A DNA stretch of 64,000 bases from G963677445 sp963678275 (GCA_963678275.1 OY782765.1:5208001-5272000), one strand, 5' to 3'. Counted from the stretch's first letter, positions 1 through 9,103 are shown. Notes: generated by a model not told the origin, from the letters alone. Numbers and translations: made by a program.

Positions 1-603
1 GCGGGTCTCGCGCTGAATAAAATGGGAGCCATAATAGTTGATAACTACGAAAGGACTTCTATTGATGATATCTGCGCTGTGGGGGACTGTTCACAGACAA
101 TTGGTTTCCTCACAGGCAGGCAGGATTATATTATGCTGGCCTCCACCGCTACAGCCGAGGCGAGAGTGCTGGGTTATAATCTTTTCGGTATAAGGATTAA
201 AAAATGTTTTTCAGGAACCCTGGGTGTCTTTTCCACAAAAATCGGCGACCTTACAATGGCTGCCGCCGGTGTCAATGATAATAACGGAAAGGAAGCCAAT
301 GTTCACTTCATGACCGCGAAATTCAGTGATACCGATCGTCATCCCGCTACATTGCCCGACACATCCTCCCTGACACTGAAGCTCTATTTTTCACCCACCG
401 ACGGGAGCATTCTCGGCGGTGAAGTATGGGGCGGCTGCTCGGCAGGTGAAATAATCAATATTATCGGGCTGGCAATTCAGAAAAATGTGACTGTATTTGA
501 GCTTGTTTCCTACCAGTTCGGCACTCATCCACTGATTACCACGGCGCCGACAAAACCACTCATTGTAAAAGCTGCCGAAGCGGCAATTCAAATGATGAAT
601 TAA
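1..603 (+). CDS. FAD-dependent pyridine nucleotide-disulphide oxidoreductase, C-terminal part
   Basis: The reading frame is already open at base 1, so only about the last 200 residues of a family usually near 450 residues long are visible. The segment RTSIDDICAVGDCSQ is the second FAD-binding motif, in which a conserved Gly-Asp contacts the flavin phosphate. The rest matches the C-terminal dimerisation domain. Enzymes of the CoA-disulphide reductase / NADH oxidase group have this layout, but the redox-active N-terminal cysteine that would settle the subtype lies outside the window. A possible terminator follows, so it probably ends its transcription unit. The family call is firm; the substrate is unknown. 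Confidence 0.85.
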   Translation, partial: AGLALNKMGAIIVDNYERTSIDDICAVGDCSQTIGFLTGRQDYIMLASTATAEARVLGYNLFGIRIKKCFSGTLGVFSTKIGDLTMAAAGVNDNNGKEANVHFMTAKFSDTDRHPATLPDTSSLTLKLYFSPTDGSILGGEVWGGCSAGEIINIIGLAIQKNVTVFELVSYQFGTHPLITTAPTKPLIVKAAEAAIQMMN

Positions 604-614
604 AATTTAGTCCC

Positions 615-632
615 CCGGCTGCCGGTTTTTTT
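615..632 (+). terminator. Possible intrinsic terminator after the oxidoreductase gene
   Basis: A short GC-rich hairpin, CCGG-CTG-CCGG, is followed directly by seven T residues, 12 bases after the stop codon. The stem is only four to five pairs, so it is a weak candidate. Confidence 0.4.
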
Positions 633-665
633 ATGCCGGCGGCCAAATATATATAAGGCAGATAA

Positions 666-1526
666 ATGAAAACTTTTCTTGATTGTTTCCCCTGTATAAT
701 GACACAGGCATTAAGAGCCGGCAGAATAGCGACTGACGATGAAAACAAAATCAAAGAAATTCTTGGCGAGGTGGGATGCGCGCTTAAAACCCTCCCGCTG
801 GAAAACACTCCGCCTCATAACGGGGAGGTTATTTACCGGATTATCAGCGAGGTAACAGGCAATCCCGATCCCTACCGTGAGATTAAAAAGAGCAATATAA
901 AAGAGGCTCTCTCTCATATAAATGAATTCAGGAAGATAATAAATGGCGCCGATGATCCTCTTTTAATGGCAATACGGCTGGCGATAGCGGGAAACGTTAT
1001 CGATTTCGGGGTTAACGGGAGTTTTGATATTATCGCCGAGGTGAATGAAACCATCGATAAAGAATTTGCCATCTGTGATTACGAACTTTTCCTGAGTGAA
1101 TTGGAAAAATCCGAATATGTGCTTTATCTTGGAGATAACGCGGGGGAATCGGTTTTTGACAGGCTGCTGATTGAACAGCTTGGCAAACCTGTTTTATACG
1201 CGGTAAGAGGGATACCGGTGATTAATGATGTAACTGAACGGGAAGCGGTGGAATCCGGTATAAATGAGGTGGCCACAATTATTTCATCCGGCAGCACAGC
1301 CCCAGGGGCGATACCGGAATTATGCTCTCCTAAATTCAGAAAGCTGCTTAATAATTCAGAATTTATTATAAGTAAAGGTCAGGGTAATTATGAGGCTCTT
1401 TCAGGCACAGAACTGCCGGTCTTTTTTATGCTGAAAGCAAAGTGTGAAATAATTGCCTCGGATATTGGGGTTAAGAAAAATGATATAATACTTAAAAGAA
1501 ACAGGATAATTTCAAATAACAAATAA
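666..1526 (+). CDS. DUF89 / ARMT1-like metal-dependent phosphatase
   Basis: This 286-residue protein matches the short prokaryotic branch of the DUF89 family, which are metal-dependent phosphatases proposed to hydrolyse damaged or over-phosphorylated sugar phosphates. Visible landmarks are an N-terminal CFPC at residues 7-10 typical of this branch, the central AIAGNVIDFG at 107-115, the metal-site DNAGE at 157-161, ISKGQGNYE at 235-243 and a late KAKC at 257-260. The length is normal for the branch. It is the last plus-strand gene before a convergent thioesterase gene. The natural substrate cannot be read from the sequence. Confidence 0.85.
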   Translation: MKTFLDCFPCIMTQALRAGRIATDDENKIKEILGEVGCALKTLPLENTPPHNGEVIYRIISEVTGNPDPYREIKKSNIKEALSHINEFRKIINGADDPLLMAIRLAIAGNVIDFGVNGSFDIIAEVNETIDKEFAICDYELFLSELEKSEYVLYLGDNAGESVFDRLLIEQLGKPVLYAVRGIPVINDVTEREAVESGINEVATIISSGSTAPGAIPELCSPKFRKLLNNSEFIISKGQGNYEALSGTELPVFFMLKAKCEIIASDIGVKKNDIILKRNRIISNNK

Positions 1527-1579
1527 TTTAACTATAACCTATTCTCTCTCTGACAACTTGTTTATTGGGGAATTCCCCC

Positions 1580-2080
1580 TCAAATTTCCACTTCTTTCGG
1601 TAATTTACCACGGTTATCTTCGAACCATTCATCGAGGAAGGCGGGGTCGGCGATTTTTTCTATAGGCAGTTTAAAATATTTCCCTTTTCCGCTTACCGCG
1701 ATATTGCCATCAGGGAGCAATATTTCGCCGGTTCCCTCAAACATGCGTGAATTTTCATCTGTAATTCTCCCAATTACCTTTATTTCCTGATCGAGGGGGA
1801 TAGGTTTTCTGAATTTTGTAGTGAGTTCCACTGTCACTCCCCAGATATTATTATCCCTGATCATTATCGCGCGTCCCATTGTTTCATCAAGGATGGTATT
1901 GGCGATTCCGCCATGAAGTCTGCCGGGATAACCCTGGTGGATATTTTCAGGAGTGAAAAGAGCGAGCAGTTCTCCATTCCCCAGTTCATAAAATTTTGTT
2001 TTCAGCCCGCTTTTATTTTCTATGCCGCAGACAAAACACATGCGTGAGATATTCTGCCTGCCTGTTACTTTCTGTTTCAT
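1580..2080 (-). CDS. PaaI-type hotdog-fold thioesterase
   Basis: This 166-residue single-domain protein has the hotdog-fold thioesterase layout. It has an N-terminal CFVCG motif at residues 15-19, often seen in a PaaI subgroup, and the active-site LHGG loop at 55-58 followed by the helix ANTILDETMG. Members hydrolyse acyl-CoA thioesters in the cytoplasm. It lies 135 bases downstream of the ferredoxin gene on the same strand, so it may be a separate unit. The substrate is unknown. Confidence 0.85.
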   Translation of the reverse strand: MKQKVTGRQNISRMCFVCGIENKSGLKTKFYELGNGELLALFTPENIHQGYPGRLHGGIANTILDETMGRAIMIRDNNIWGVTVELTTKFRKPIPLDQEIKVIGRITDENSRMFEGTGEILLPDGNIAVSGKGKYFKLPIEKIADPAFLDEWFEDNRGKLPKEVEI

Positions 2081-2215
2081 AATTAATTATCAGGATTTAC
2101 TGAGCGTCATAAATTAAAAATTCCGGCGGAAAGAGCTTCCGGTTTCCAATTAAGCGGGGTTCTTTCCACCGGGTAAAATTATCGCGAATCAAACTCTGAA
2201 TTTCAGATCAGGCAT

Positions 2216-2548
2216 CTACCGGCCCAATTGGTCGAGCTCATCTTTTTTCTTAAGCAGAGTTTCCTTATCCTCGACATGATTAGGATCGGGGACGCAGCAA
2301 TCGACAGGACAGACGGCGGCGCACTGAGGTTCGTCATGGAAACCGACACATTCGGTGCATTTGTCCGGCACTATGTAGAAGAAGTCCTCGGAATAAAATC
2401 CTGATGCTCCTGACGGGGATGTTTCGTCAGTGTCATAGGTTTTTTCACCAAGTTCCCACTCAACTCCACCTTCATAAATGGCAGTATTGGGGCATTCAGG
2501 TTCACATGCGCCGCAATTGATACATTCATCGGTTATCATAATAGCCAT
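2216..2548 (-). CDS. Ferredoxin with two 4Fe-4S sites (YfhL-like)
   Basis: This 110-residue protein carries two cysteine clusters: C9, C12, C15 and C19 (CINCGACEPECP), then C64, C67, C76 and C80 (CTEC ... CAAVCP), with the usual insertion between the second and third cysteines of cluster two. About 25 acidic residues separate the clusters, longer than in minimal clostridial ferredoxins. Extra cysteines C84 and C85 follow the second cluster. It should act as a small cytosolic electron carrier. It lies 13 bases downstream of the DUF309 gene, so it is probably the tail of the long minus-strand operon. Confidence 0.9.
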   Translation of the reverse strand: MAIMITDECINCGACEPECPNTAIYEGGVEWELGEKTYDTDETSPSGASGFYSEDFFYIVPDKCTECVGFHDEPQCAAVCPVDCCVPDPNHVEDKETLLKKKDELDQLGR

Positions 2549-2561
2549 GGCGTATCTCCTT

Positions 2562-2936
2562 TCAAACGTTGGTTATTTTGTAATTATATTCAATTTTAGG
2601 AATAATTTTTTCGTCAATAATCATTTCATCCCCTTCATAAAATCTTTCAAGACCATAAATGAGAGGGAAAATATCAATAATAAGTTTTCGTATGTTTACT
2701 CCGCTATATATCGGAACATAGTTTATGAGTTTAGCGGTTCCTTTTGTGAACTGGCTCAGCGCGCCTTTATTATTACCTGAGATAAGGTGAAAACAACCTA
2801 CCGACACCTGCACCATCCCCTGGTAAAAAAGGCGGTCATTGAATTCAGCTTTATTCCACAGGTCCTCAAAATAATCATGAGCGTTAAAAAAATCGCAATC
2901 ATTAAAAAGGTCTATACCTTCTGTAATATCAATCAA
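2562..2936 (-). CDS. DUF309 family protein
   Basis: This 124-residue, mostly helical protein matches DUF309. The family signature is seen as HDYFEDLWN near residue 20 and QGMVQVSVGCFHL near residue 40. The molecular role of this family is not established; small size and conserved His/Glu residues are all that can be said. It sits between the TPM gene and the ferredoxin gene with short gaps. Confidence 0.8.
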   Translation of the reverse strand: MIDITEGIDLFNDCDFFNAHDYFEDLWNKAEFNDRLFYQGMVQVSVGCFHLISGNNKGALSQFTKGTAKLINYVPIYSGVNIRKLIIDIFPLIYGLERFYEGDEMIIDEKIIPKIEYNYKITNV

Positions 2937-3007
2937 AGTTTCCCTGGATAAAATATATAATCAGACTAAATATCAAATATATACCGACGCGCAATAAAAA
3001 TCAATTA

Positions 3008-3754
3008 TTACCAGCTTCCCGACGCGCCGCCTCCTCCGAAACCACCGCCGCCGCCGCTGAATCCGCCGAAACCACCGCCGCCGCCGAAGCCGCCACCTCC
3101 ACCGAAGCCGCCTCCGCGTCCGCGTCCGCCGCCTCCGAGAATGCTGCCGAGGAGTATAGCTGTTCCGAGTCCTCTTCCCCTGCCGCCGCCGAGGATAAGG
3201 AATATCACGATAAAAATAATATATCCGAGGAATCCAAAACCGCCGTCACGTTCCGATTTCGGTTTTCTTCTTTGTTCTCGCCGGTATTCACCTTTTGTCG
3301 CGGCCTGTATAGCGTTAATTCCTGAAACCACCCCGCCGGTATAATTTCCTTTCCTGAAATAGGGGGCAACTTCATTGCGGATAATCGAACTTGCCAGGGC
3401 GTCGGGCAGGGCTCCTTCCAGTCCGTAACCAACTTCAATACGCACCTTTCGGTCATTTTTGGCCACAAGGAAAAGAATTCCGTTATCGCGCCCTTTCTGT
3501 CCGACCTTCTCTTTTTCAGCTATTTCATAGGCGAGCCTTTCAATCGGGTAACCATCGAGTTTGCTGATCATAAGAAAAATCACCTGGCTCGATGAAGCTT
3601 CATCAAAGGAAGCCAGAATTCTGTTAATTCCTTCCAGTTCCCTTCCTGAAATAGTGCCTGTCAGGTCGGTCGCGTACCTTGTTAACTTTGGAATTTCAGG
3701 CTGTGCCGCCAGGTAAATGTTTAATAATAATATTACGGCTAATAACTTTTTCAT
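3008..3754 (-). CDS. TPM-domain (YgcG-like) secreted or membrane-tethered protein
   Basis: This 248-residue protein starts with a signal peptide (hydrophobic residues 3-17), followed by a TPM domain over about residues 25-150. A hydrophobic segment (GYIIFIVIFLILGG) comes next, then a strikingly glycine-rich tail ending in GGGGASGSW. TPM proteins are linked to photosystem II repair in plants; in bacteria their role is poorly known. It abuts the LemA gene, with no bases between stop and start, and LemA-TPM pairing is a recurrent arrangement. The glycine-rich tail makes the DNA here GC-rich and repetitive. Confidence 0.88.
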   Translation of the reverse strand: MKKLLAVILLLNIYLAAQPEIPKLTRYATDLTGTISGRELEGINRILASFDEASSSQVIFLMISKLDGYPIERLAYEIAEKEKVGQKGRDNGILFLVAKNDRKVRIEVGYGLEGALPDALASSIIRNEVAPYFRKGNYTGGVVSGINAIQAATKGEYRREQRRKPKSERDGGFGFLGYIIFIVIFLILGGGRGRGLGTAILLGSILGGGGRGRGGGFGGGGGFGGGGGFGGFSGGGGGFGGGGASGSW

Positions 3755-4366
3755 TTAGAATTCCACCTTGGGCGCTTTATCCGCACCTTCCGCTGCCTGG
3801 AAATACTGCTTTTCGTTAAAGCCATATATTCCGGCCAGGAATTTACCGGGGAAACGTTTTATGGTTGTGTTATACTGCTGAACAGTCTGGTTGAATTTTC
3901 TTCTTTCAACCGAAATTCTGTTTTCGGTTCCTTCGAGCTGCGCCTGAAGCTGAAGGAAATTTTCATTTGCTTTAAGCTGTGGATAATTTTCCACGGTTAC
4001 AAGCAGACGTGAAAGAGCGCTGCCGAGTTGTGACTGAGCCGCCTGAAACTGCTGAAACATCTGGGGATTTTCCAGCATGTCGGAAGATACATTAATCTGG
4101 TTTACTTTTGAGCGCGCTTCAGTAATTGCCGTAAAAGTCTCTTTTTCAAAATCGGCGGCCCCTTTTACCGTATTTACCAGGTTGGGGATAAGGTCCATTC
4201 TTCTCTGGTACTGATTTTCCACCTGGCTCCAGCCCTGGGTCACTGACTCTTCAAGGGTAACCATATTGTTGTAAATACCAGAACCCCAACTGAAAATAAT
4301 AATAGCGAGTATTATAACAACTGCCGCGACGCCGCCGCAGCCAATTAACCAAAATTTCTTCTTCAT
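3755..4366 (-). CDS. lemA: LemA family membrane protein
   Basis: This 203-residue protein has one N-terminal membrane helix (residues 8-28) and the LemA signature YNNMVTLEESVTQGWSQVEN followed by RRMDLIPNLVNTVKG. The rest is a long helical bundle. LemA proteins are thought to have a short N-terminus outside the cell and helices facing the cytoplasm or periplasm depending on species; the function is unclear. It directly precedes the TPM gene, with which it is probably co-transcribed and may form a complex. Confidence 0.93.
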   Translation of the reverse strand: MKKKFWLIGCGGVAAVVIILAIIIFSWGSGIYNNMVTLEESVTQGWSQVENQYQRRMDLIPNLVNTVKGAADFEKETFTAITEARSKVNQINVSSDMLENPQMFQQFQAAQSQLGSALSRLLVTVENYPQLKANENFLQLQAQLEGTENRISVERRKFNQTVQQYNTTIKRFPGKFLAGIYGFNEKQYFQAAEGADKAPKVEF

Positions 4367-4384
4367 AAAAATCTCCGGAATTAT

Positions 4385-5746
4385 TTAGTTCGTAAGGCTC
4401 CTCATCGGGGCCGGAATTTTTCCTCCTCTTCCTACAAAGTTCGCTGAGGAGAGGTTTCTTATTTCCATCACGGGAGCCAGGCCAAGCAATCCCCCGTAAT
4501 CTACATATTCACCAACTTTTTTACCCCACGCGGGTATTACTCTCACCGCTGTGGTTTTGTCATTTATCATGCCGATGGCGCATTCATCCGAAATAAGCCC
4601 GGCAATTGTTGTCATAGGGGTATCCCCCGGAACAGCGATCATATCAAGCCCGACCGAGCATACCGAGGTCATGGCTTCAAGTTTTTCGAGGGAAAGATTT
4701 CCTTTTTTCGCCGCGTCAATCATACCCTGGTCTTCACTGACAGGAATAAAAGCGCCGCTCATTCCCCCAACGGATGAGCTGGCCATAAGTCCCGCTTTTT
4801 TAACAGCGTCGTTGAGCATCGCGAGAGCCGCCGTTGTTCCGGGAGCGCCCACATCCTCAACACCCATCGCCTTTAATATATCGGCAATACTGTCACCGAT
4901 AGCGGGTGTCGGGGCGAGAGAAATATCCACAATGCCGTAAGGAACCCCGTGTTTTTCGGCAACCTTCTTCCCGATAAGTTCTCCCGCGCGGGTAATCTTA
5001 AATATTCTTCTCTTTATTATTTCGGAAAGCTGCTGCAAATCAACAGGTCCCGCTTCCTTAATCGCGTCAAGTACAACACCTGGTCCGCTGATGCCTACAT
5101 TCAGCACCACCTCGGGCTCGGTAACGCCATGAAACGCGCCTGCCACAAAAGGATTATCTTCCGGTACGTTGCAGAAAACGACGAGCTTCGCGCATCCGAT
5201 TGAATCCTGATCTTTTGTCAACTCGGCTGTTTTTTTAATAACGTCGGACATCATCAGAACCGCGTCCATATTTATACCCGCTTTCGTCGAGGCGACATTG
5301 ACACTGGAGCAGACTCTTTTTGTCTGTGAAAGAGCATAAGGAATAGCTTTAATTAATTCCCTTTCACCATTGGTCATTCCTTTTTGAACCAGCGCCGAAA
5401 AACCTGCGATATAATCTATCCCTATTTCATCGGCTGCCTGATCCATCGCTTTGGCGATTTCAACAAATCCCGCGGCGTCAAAAGAATCGAAAGGAATTGA
5501 AACGGGTGTAACGGATACTCTTTTATTCGCGATGGAAATACCATATTGAGCTTCAATTTCGGAAGCATATTTCACATGGTTTTTCCCATATTTAAGGAGT
5601 TTTTCATATACTTTTTGTTTTGTTACTTCAACACTCCGGTCCATACAGTCGCGAAGACTGATGCCGAGAGTTACGGTACGGATATCGAAATGTTCGATTT
5701 CCGTCATTTTTATGGTATCAAGTATTTCATCAAATTCGTAAGGCAT
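4385..5746 (-). CDS. UPF0210 / PFL family protein (DUF711)
   Basis: This 453-residue protein matches the UPF0210 (DUF711) family over its full normal length, with conserved stretches such as TLGISLRDCMDRS, GMTNGERELIKAIP and VGGMSGAFIPVSEDQGM. Structures in this family resemble the glycyl-radical/PFL barrel fold, but the reaction is unknown. It lies 25 bases downstream of an ACT-domain protein. This ACT-UPF0210 pairing is conserved in Firmicutes and archaea, which suggests amino-acid-regulated metabolism; that functional link is inference. Confidence 0.92.
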   Translation of the reverse strand: MPYEFDEILDTIKMTEIEHFDIRTVTLGISLRDCMDRSVEVTKQKVYEKLLKYGKNHVKYASEIEAQYGISIANKRVSVTPVSIPFDSFDAAGFVEIAKAMDQAADEIGIDYIAGFSALVQKGMTNGERELIKAIPYALSQTKRVCSSVNVASTKAGINMDAVLMMSDVIKKTAELTKDQDSIGCAKLVVFCNVPEDNPFVAGAFHGVTEPEVVLNVGISGPGVVLDAIKEAGPVDLQQLSEIIKRRIFKITRAGELIGKKVAEKHGVPYGIVDISLAPTPAIGDSIADILKAMGVEDVGAPGTTAALAMLNDAVKKAGLMASSSVGGMSGAFIPVSEDQGMIDAAKKGNLSLEKLEAMTSVCSVGLDMIAVPGDTPMTTIAGLISDECAIGMINDKTTAVRVIPAWGKKVGEYVDYGGLLGLAPVMEIRNLSSANFVGRGGKIPAPMRSLTN

Positions 5747-5771
5747 TTCACTTTTCCCGGATAATGGTTAA

Positions 5772-6194
5772 TCAGACCCTGTGCATAGCTCTGAAGATAT
5801 CTTCATGCTGTGTATAAATTTTGATATTAAGTTCATCGGCAATCTGCTGCATCGCTTTCTGAATTTCACTCATATCATTTGGTGATGAAGAAATATCGAT
5901 AGTCATGATGACAGTAAAAAATTCTTCCATCAGTTTTTGGGAAAGGTCCTGAATATCACATTTTGTTTCGGCAAGTTTGGCGGTAATAGCCGAAATTATC
6001 CCCGGTTTATTCAATCCGAATGCGGTCAGAATTACTCTTCCGGAATCTTTCGGAGTGGTAAAATCGGATTTTGTATCAACGCTCGCGACAGCTTTTTCAA
6101 CAATTTCTTTAACTTTGTCGGGGGTAGCTCTGTCGCCAAGTTCCGCGATGGCATTAATAGTAATTTTTCTTAATTCTTCTTCTGTAAGTTTCAC
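5772..6194 (-). CDS. ACT-domain protein, UPF0237-like
   Basis: This 140-residue protein has an ACT domain over about residues 50-140. It is read from VILTAFGLNKPGIISAITAK, the ligand-binding loop of glycine-cleavage-regulator-like ACT proteins. The N-terminal ~45 residues are an extra helical extension that standard 90-residue UPF0237 proteins lack. The start overlaps the upstream gene by four bases (ATGA type) and the UPF0210 gene follows after 25 bases, so the three are probably translated together. It should act as a small-molecule sensor subunit. Confidence 0.85.
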   Translation of the reverse strand: MKLTEEELRKITINAIAELGDRATPDKVKEIVEKAVASVDTKSDFTTPKDSGRVILTAFGLNKPGIISAITAKLAETKCDIQDLSQKLMEEFFTVIMTIDISSSPNDMSEIQKAMQQIADELNIKIYTQHEDIFRAMHRV

Positions 6195-7027
6195 GGTTTC
6201 GGTCCCTGATAATTTTGTTGTATATATATTAACAGATCGTTTGTTAAATTAATATTTTTCCGTAAAGGGAATTTTTCGGCATTCTGTATATTGCCGCGGT
6301 AGAATCGCAGCCATAAAAGGCTGCCAACAGCCGCGCCATCGAATATACGGTTCTCATCAAAAGCTTTAACCGTCAAATATCCCCATAGGATATTCCAGCC
6401 CAGTGACATTAAGCCTGAAAAATATTCATCACTGTAAATTTGTCCCGAGCCGGGTAAAATATAAGAAAATAACTTCGCAAAAGTAACTGAATATTGATCT
6501 TTTATGGTATTATCACATAAATTTTTTAGTTCATGATCTTCCTTAACAATAGCGAAGGAGGCTGAAGCATTTTTCAGATCACCGTTAAGCAGATATGTCC
6601 ATCCTCTCCAGTAGCTTGTTTCACCTATCCATTCAGCGTATTTATCCTCTTTTCCAAGTTCATCAAGGAGCAAATGAGCCTGACTAAAGGTTTTCCTCAG
6701 AATATTGCTTCTTATTATTCCGGTCAAAGCCTCATATTCCTCCCGGGCGTTTCCGGCATTCATACTGGCAAAATTATAAAATTTCACGGCGTTGTCGTAA
6801 AATCCGCCCGCCTTATAAGATTCGGCGATTCTGTAATTTGATCTGTAAAGGTAAACTTCCGATGAATCAAAAAAGATAAGTCTCTTATATTCGGTAACGG
6901 CGTCAAAATATAATTCCTCAGCGAAAAGACTTTCGGCATAATCAAACTGCTGTTTCAGCAAATCCTGAGCGTTGATATAAAGTGATAATAATATATAAAC
7001 CGGGAATAAAATTCTCAGCATCTTCAC
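6191..7027 (-). CDS. Secreted/envelope TPR-like protein with C-terminal hydrophobic module
   Basis: This 278-residue protein begins with a signal peptide (hydrophobic to about residue 20, then AQ). Residues 25-165 look like helical TPR-type repeats (FDYAESLFAEELYFDAVTEY, YRIAESYKAGGFYDNAVKFY). The C-terminal third has a PGSGQIYSDEYFSG turn followed by two hydrophobic helices, a pattern found in small membrane modules. The neighbouring upstream gene encodes a protein of the same architecture, so the two look like diverged duplicates. Four-base overlaps on both sides place it in the long operon. Function is unknown. Confidence 0.7.
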   Translation of the reverse strand: MKMLRILFPVYILLSLYINAQDLLKQQFDYAESLFAEELYFDAVTEYKRLIFFDSSEVYLYRSNYRIAESYKAGGFYDNAVKFYNFASMNAGNAREEYEALTGIIRSNILRKTFSQAHLLLDELGKEDKYAEWIGETSYWRGWTYLLNGDLKNASASFAIVKEDHELKNLCDNTIKDQYSVTFAKLFSYILPGSGQIYSDEYFSGLMSLGWNILWGYLTVKAFDENRIFDGAAVGSLLWLRFYRGNIQNAEKFPLRKNINLTNDLLIYIQQNYQGPKP

Positions 7028-7914
7028 CTCAGGAACTGATGTTGTGGAATAAACCAGTTATTTTTCCCCAGGAAAAATTCAATATCAGCAAGCAGATTTA
7101 TTCTCAGACCTGCGTTATATATTTGCGCCGACGCCGCGGATCCATAAATATTACCGCCATAGAACCAGGCTGCCAGTCCGGTAAAAAGCCATTTTCTGAT
7201 ATCATGATCCTGCTGAAAATTATCAATCGCAAGGTATGTCAGAACACCTGTTACAATAAAAGCGGTAATTCCGTCGGAATATTTTCCGGTATATATTTTA
7301 CCCAGACCGGGAACAAGGGCTGACATAATCGCCGCTTTAGCGGGACTTTTTTTCTCAGGGTAACGGTATTTCATGTAAAAATCTTTTACCTGATCTTTTT
7401 CGGCCTCCGAAAATGCTTCAAACATATATGACGAATCGGGCAATCCTTTTCTTTCGAGAAACCAACTGAATCTCTCAAGTTTTGCGATAACATTTTTTCC
7501 TTCTTCAGGCAGATAAGCTTCCTGAACAGAAAGTTTCCTGAAAAAATTGTAATCGCCGGTTAAAAAAAGATTGCGGTAATATTCGAGTCTGGATTCATTC
7601 TCCAGAGTTGAATTAAAAAATAATCCTTTGTAATTATCGGCGGCTTCAGTATGGCGGTCCATTTCAGAAAGGCACCATGCTATTTTAAAGCGGACAGTAT
7701 CATTATCGGAGGTTTTCATCCAGGAGCGGTATTCATCCAGCGCCCTGATATAATCCTTTTCCAGGAAAAGATGATTACCGAAACTCAGCCTCATTCGCGG
7801 AGCGAGAAAACCCTGGGCAGAAAAATTTCGCGCGGAGGCGAAAATCAGAAAAATTGTTAAGAGGCAATAATATATTTTATTTATCATCAGTGAATATTCA
7901 GTCTGCTGTAACAT
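7024..7914 (-). CDS. Secreted/envelope protein related to the neighbouring TPR-like protein
   Basis: This 296-residue protein has a signal sequence ending about residue 34 (ASARNFSAQG), helical repeat-like segments (FGNHLFLEKDYIRALDEYRS) and a C-terminal VPGLGKIYTGKYSDGI turn followed by hydrophobic helices. This mirrors the PGSGQIYSDEYFSG region of the next gene. The order signal peptide, repeats, Gly/Pro turn, membrane helices is shared, so the pair probably works together in the envelope, possibly with the YidD-like protein upstream. The start overlaps the YidD-like gene by 28 bases, so an internal Met (residue 10) could be the true start. Confidence 0.68.
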   Translation of the reverse strand: MLQQTEYSLMINKIYYCLLTIFLIFASARNFSAQGFLAPRMRLSFGNHLFLEKDYIRALDEYRSWMKTSDNDTVRFKIAWCLSEMDRHTEAADNYKGLFFNSTLENESRLEYYRNLFLTGDYNFFRKLSVQEAYLPEEGKNVIAKLERFSWFLERKGLPDSSYMFEAFSEAEKDQVKDFYMKYRYPEKKSPAKAAIMSALVPGLGKIYTGKYSDGITAFIVTGVLTYLAIDNFQQDHDIRKWLFTGLAAWFYGGNIYGSAASAQIYNAGLRINLLADIEFFLGKNNWFIPQHQFLR

Positions 7915-8333
7915 TTTAAAGTTTTCAGCCGGTTTAATGTATAAAGGCAGGGAGGATCGTAATATTTCCCTGGGGCATGCCGCGGATAAGTGAATGTATG
8001 GCGAAAGAAATTCATATCCCTTGTAAAGCGGTCCGAAAACATCAAGGCTCCTTTTACCGGGCCTTCTTCCTTAACCGCTTCAACAAAAAAAGAACTGCAC
8101 GTAGGATGAAAGGGACAGTTATCGCCATCAAGATCGCTTATGAAAAATTTATACAGATTTCTGGCTCCTGAAATAAGGAATGAGGAAACATCGCTCCGGT
8201 CAAGAAAATAGTGAGTCGGGGGGATAGTTCCAATTTTCCACTTCTCCTCACTTTTGTTCCATCGCCCTGTTTCAGGCTGGGCATATAAAAAACTGAGCGT
8301 TATAAAAAAAATGGGCAGAAACCTGGTTATCAT
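7887..8333 (-). CDS. yidD: YidD-like protein (membrane protein insertion efficiency factor domain)
   Basis: This 148-residue protein has a signal peptide (to about residue 18) and then a YidD domain. The hallmark is CPFHPTCSSFFVEAV (cysteines at 73 and 79), followed by the GPVKGALMFSDRFTRD helix. Classical YidD is about 70-110 residues, has no signal peptide and sits between rnpA and yidC. Here it is longer, apparently exported, and located in an operon with two envelope proteins. It is therefore probably a divergent family member rather than the housekeeping copy. Its start overlaps the DUF2442 stop (ATGA). Confidence 0.85.
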   Translation of the reverse strand: MITRFLPIFFITLSFLYAQPETGRWNKSEEKWKIGTIPPTHYFLDRSDVSSFLISGARNLYKFFISDLDGDNCPFHPTCSSFFVEAVKEEGPVKGALMFSDRFTRDMNFFRHTFTYPRHAPGKYYDPPCLYTLNRLKTLKCYSRLNIH

Positions 8334-8590
8334 AACTGATCCGATAATTTAAGACGGTCCATCAGTCCCTTTAGCTGCACCTGACGGTATAATGCGTCTT
8401 TACAGATTGTAACGCCGTCGGGCCATGCCAGATCGCCGGTTACCGAGTCGATATAAACCTTTTCGAAATTATCAACTCCGCCGCTGTTTTCCCACGATCT
8501 GCGCAGATTTACATCAGCCGATTCTCCGTCATTATAAGTTACTCGCAGGGAAAAATCACCTGTCAGTTTTATCTCTTTTATCTCGGGCAT
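8330..8590 (-). CDS. DUF2442 domain protein
   Basis: This 86-residue protein matches DUF2442. A first strand pair, LRVTYNDGESADVNLRR, is followed by FEKVYIDSVTGDLAWPDGVTICKDALY, where the WPDG-x-(D/C) turn is the family mark. Members are small, often next to toxin-antitoxin or mobile genes; their role is not established. It is the first gene of the minus-strand operon and overlaps the YidD-like gene by four bases. No clear promoter was recognised upstream. Confidence 0.82.
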   Translation of the reverse strand: MPEIKEIKLTGDFSLRVTYNDGESADVNLRRSWENSGGVDNFEKVYIDSVTGDLAWPDGVTICKDALYRQVQLKGLMDRLKLSDQL

Positions 8591-8694
8591 ATACTCTTAT
8601 ATTTTTATGCGCTAATATAATTAAAACATTATTCTGTTACTCAAAAAAGGGGAATATCCGGTTAATTGAGAATTGTGTCTGTAATTCCTTAGCT

Positions 8695-8776
8695 GGCAGA
8701 GCCGGAACCAAAAAGAAATTCAGAAAAAACGTAATCGTGCTCGTAACCGGTTTTATTTTTCTATGGCGAATTTTTC
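8695..8776 (+). repeat. Repeat family E, copy 1
   Basis: This segment runs from GGCAGAGCCGGAACC to GGCGAATTTTTC and is closely matched by 9104-9195. Between the conserved flanks AAAAAAC and CCGGTTTTAT, this copy has three GTNNYC hexamers. Confidence 0.8.
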
Positions 8777-9103
8777 CTGTCCGATTGCGGCTCCTCCTAT
8801 TAACCCGGACAATTTAATATTCTGCCATTTAATGCAAGAACAGGAATGGTAATCTGCCTTATTCAACATTTCTTTTTCTTTACTCCCGGCCAGTATGAAC
8901 CATGATTAAAGGATTATTGGATTACCTGGTTAAAATCACCGTCGGGTTCGGCATCGGTTATCGTTCCCCGGGGGTAAGTTTCACGCAAAGGCCGCGAAAG
9001 GAAAAGAAAACGCAAAGCCCGCAAAGAAGAACAGGATTTACAGGATTGTATTGATAAACAGGATGAAGGAGGAAGATTTGTTATGCGGAGCTGATCTACA
9101 AAC

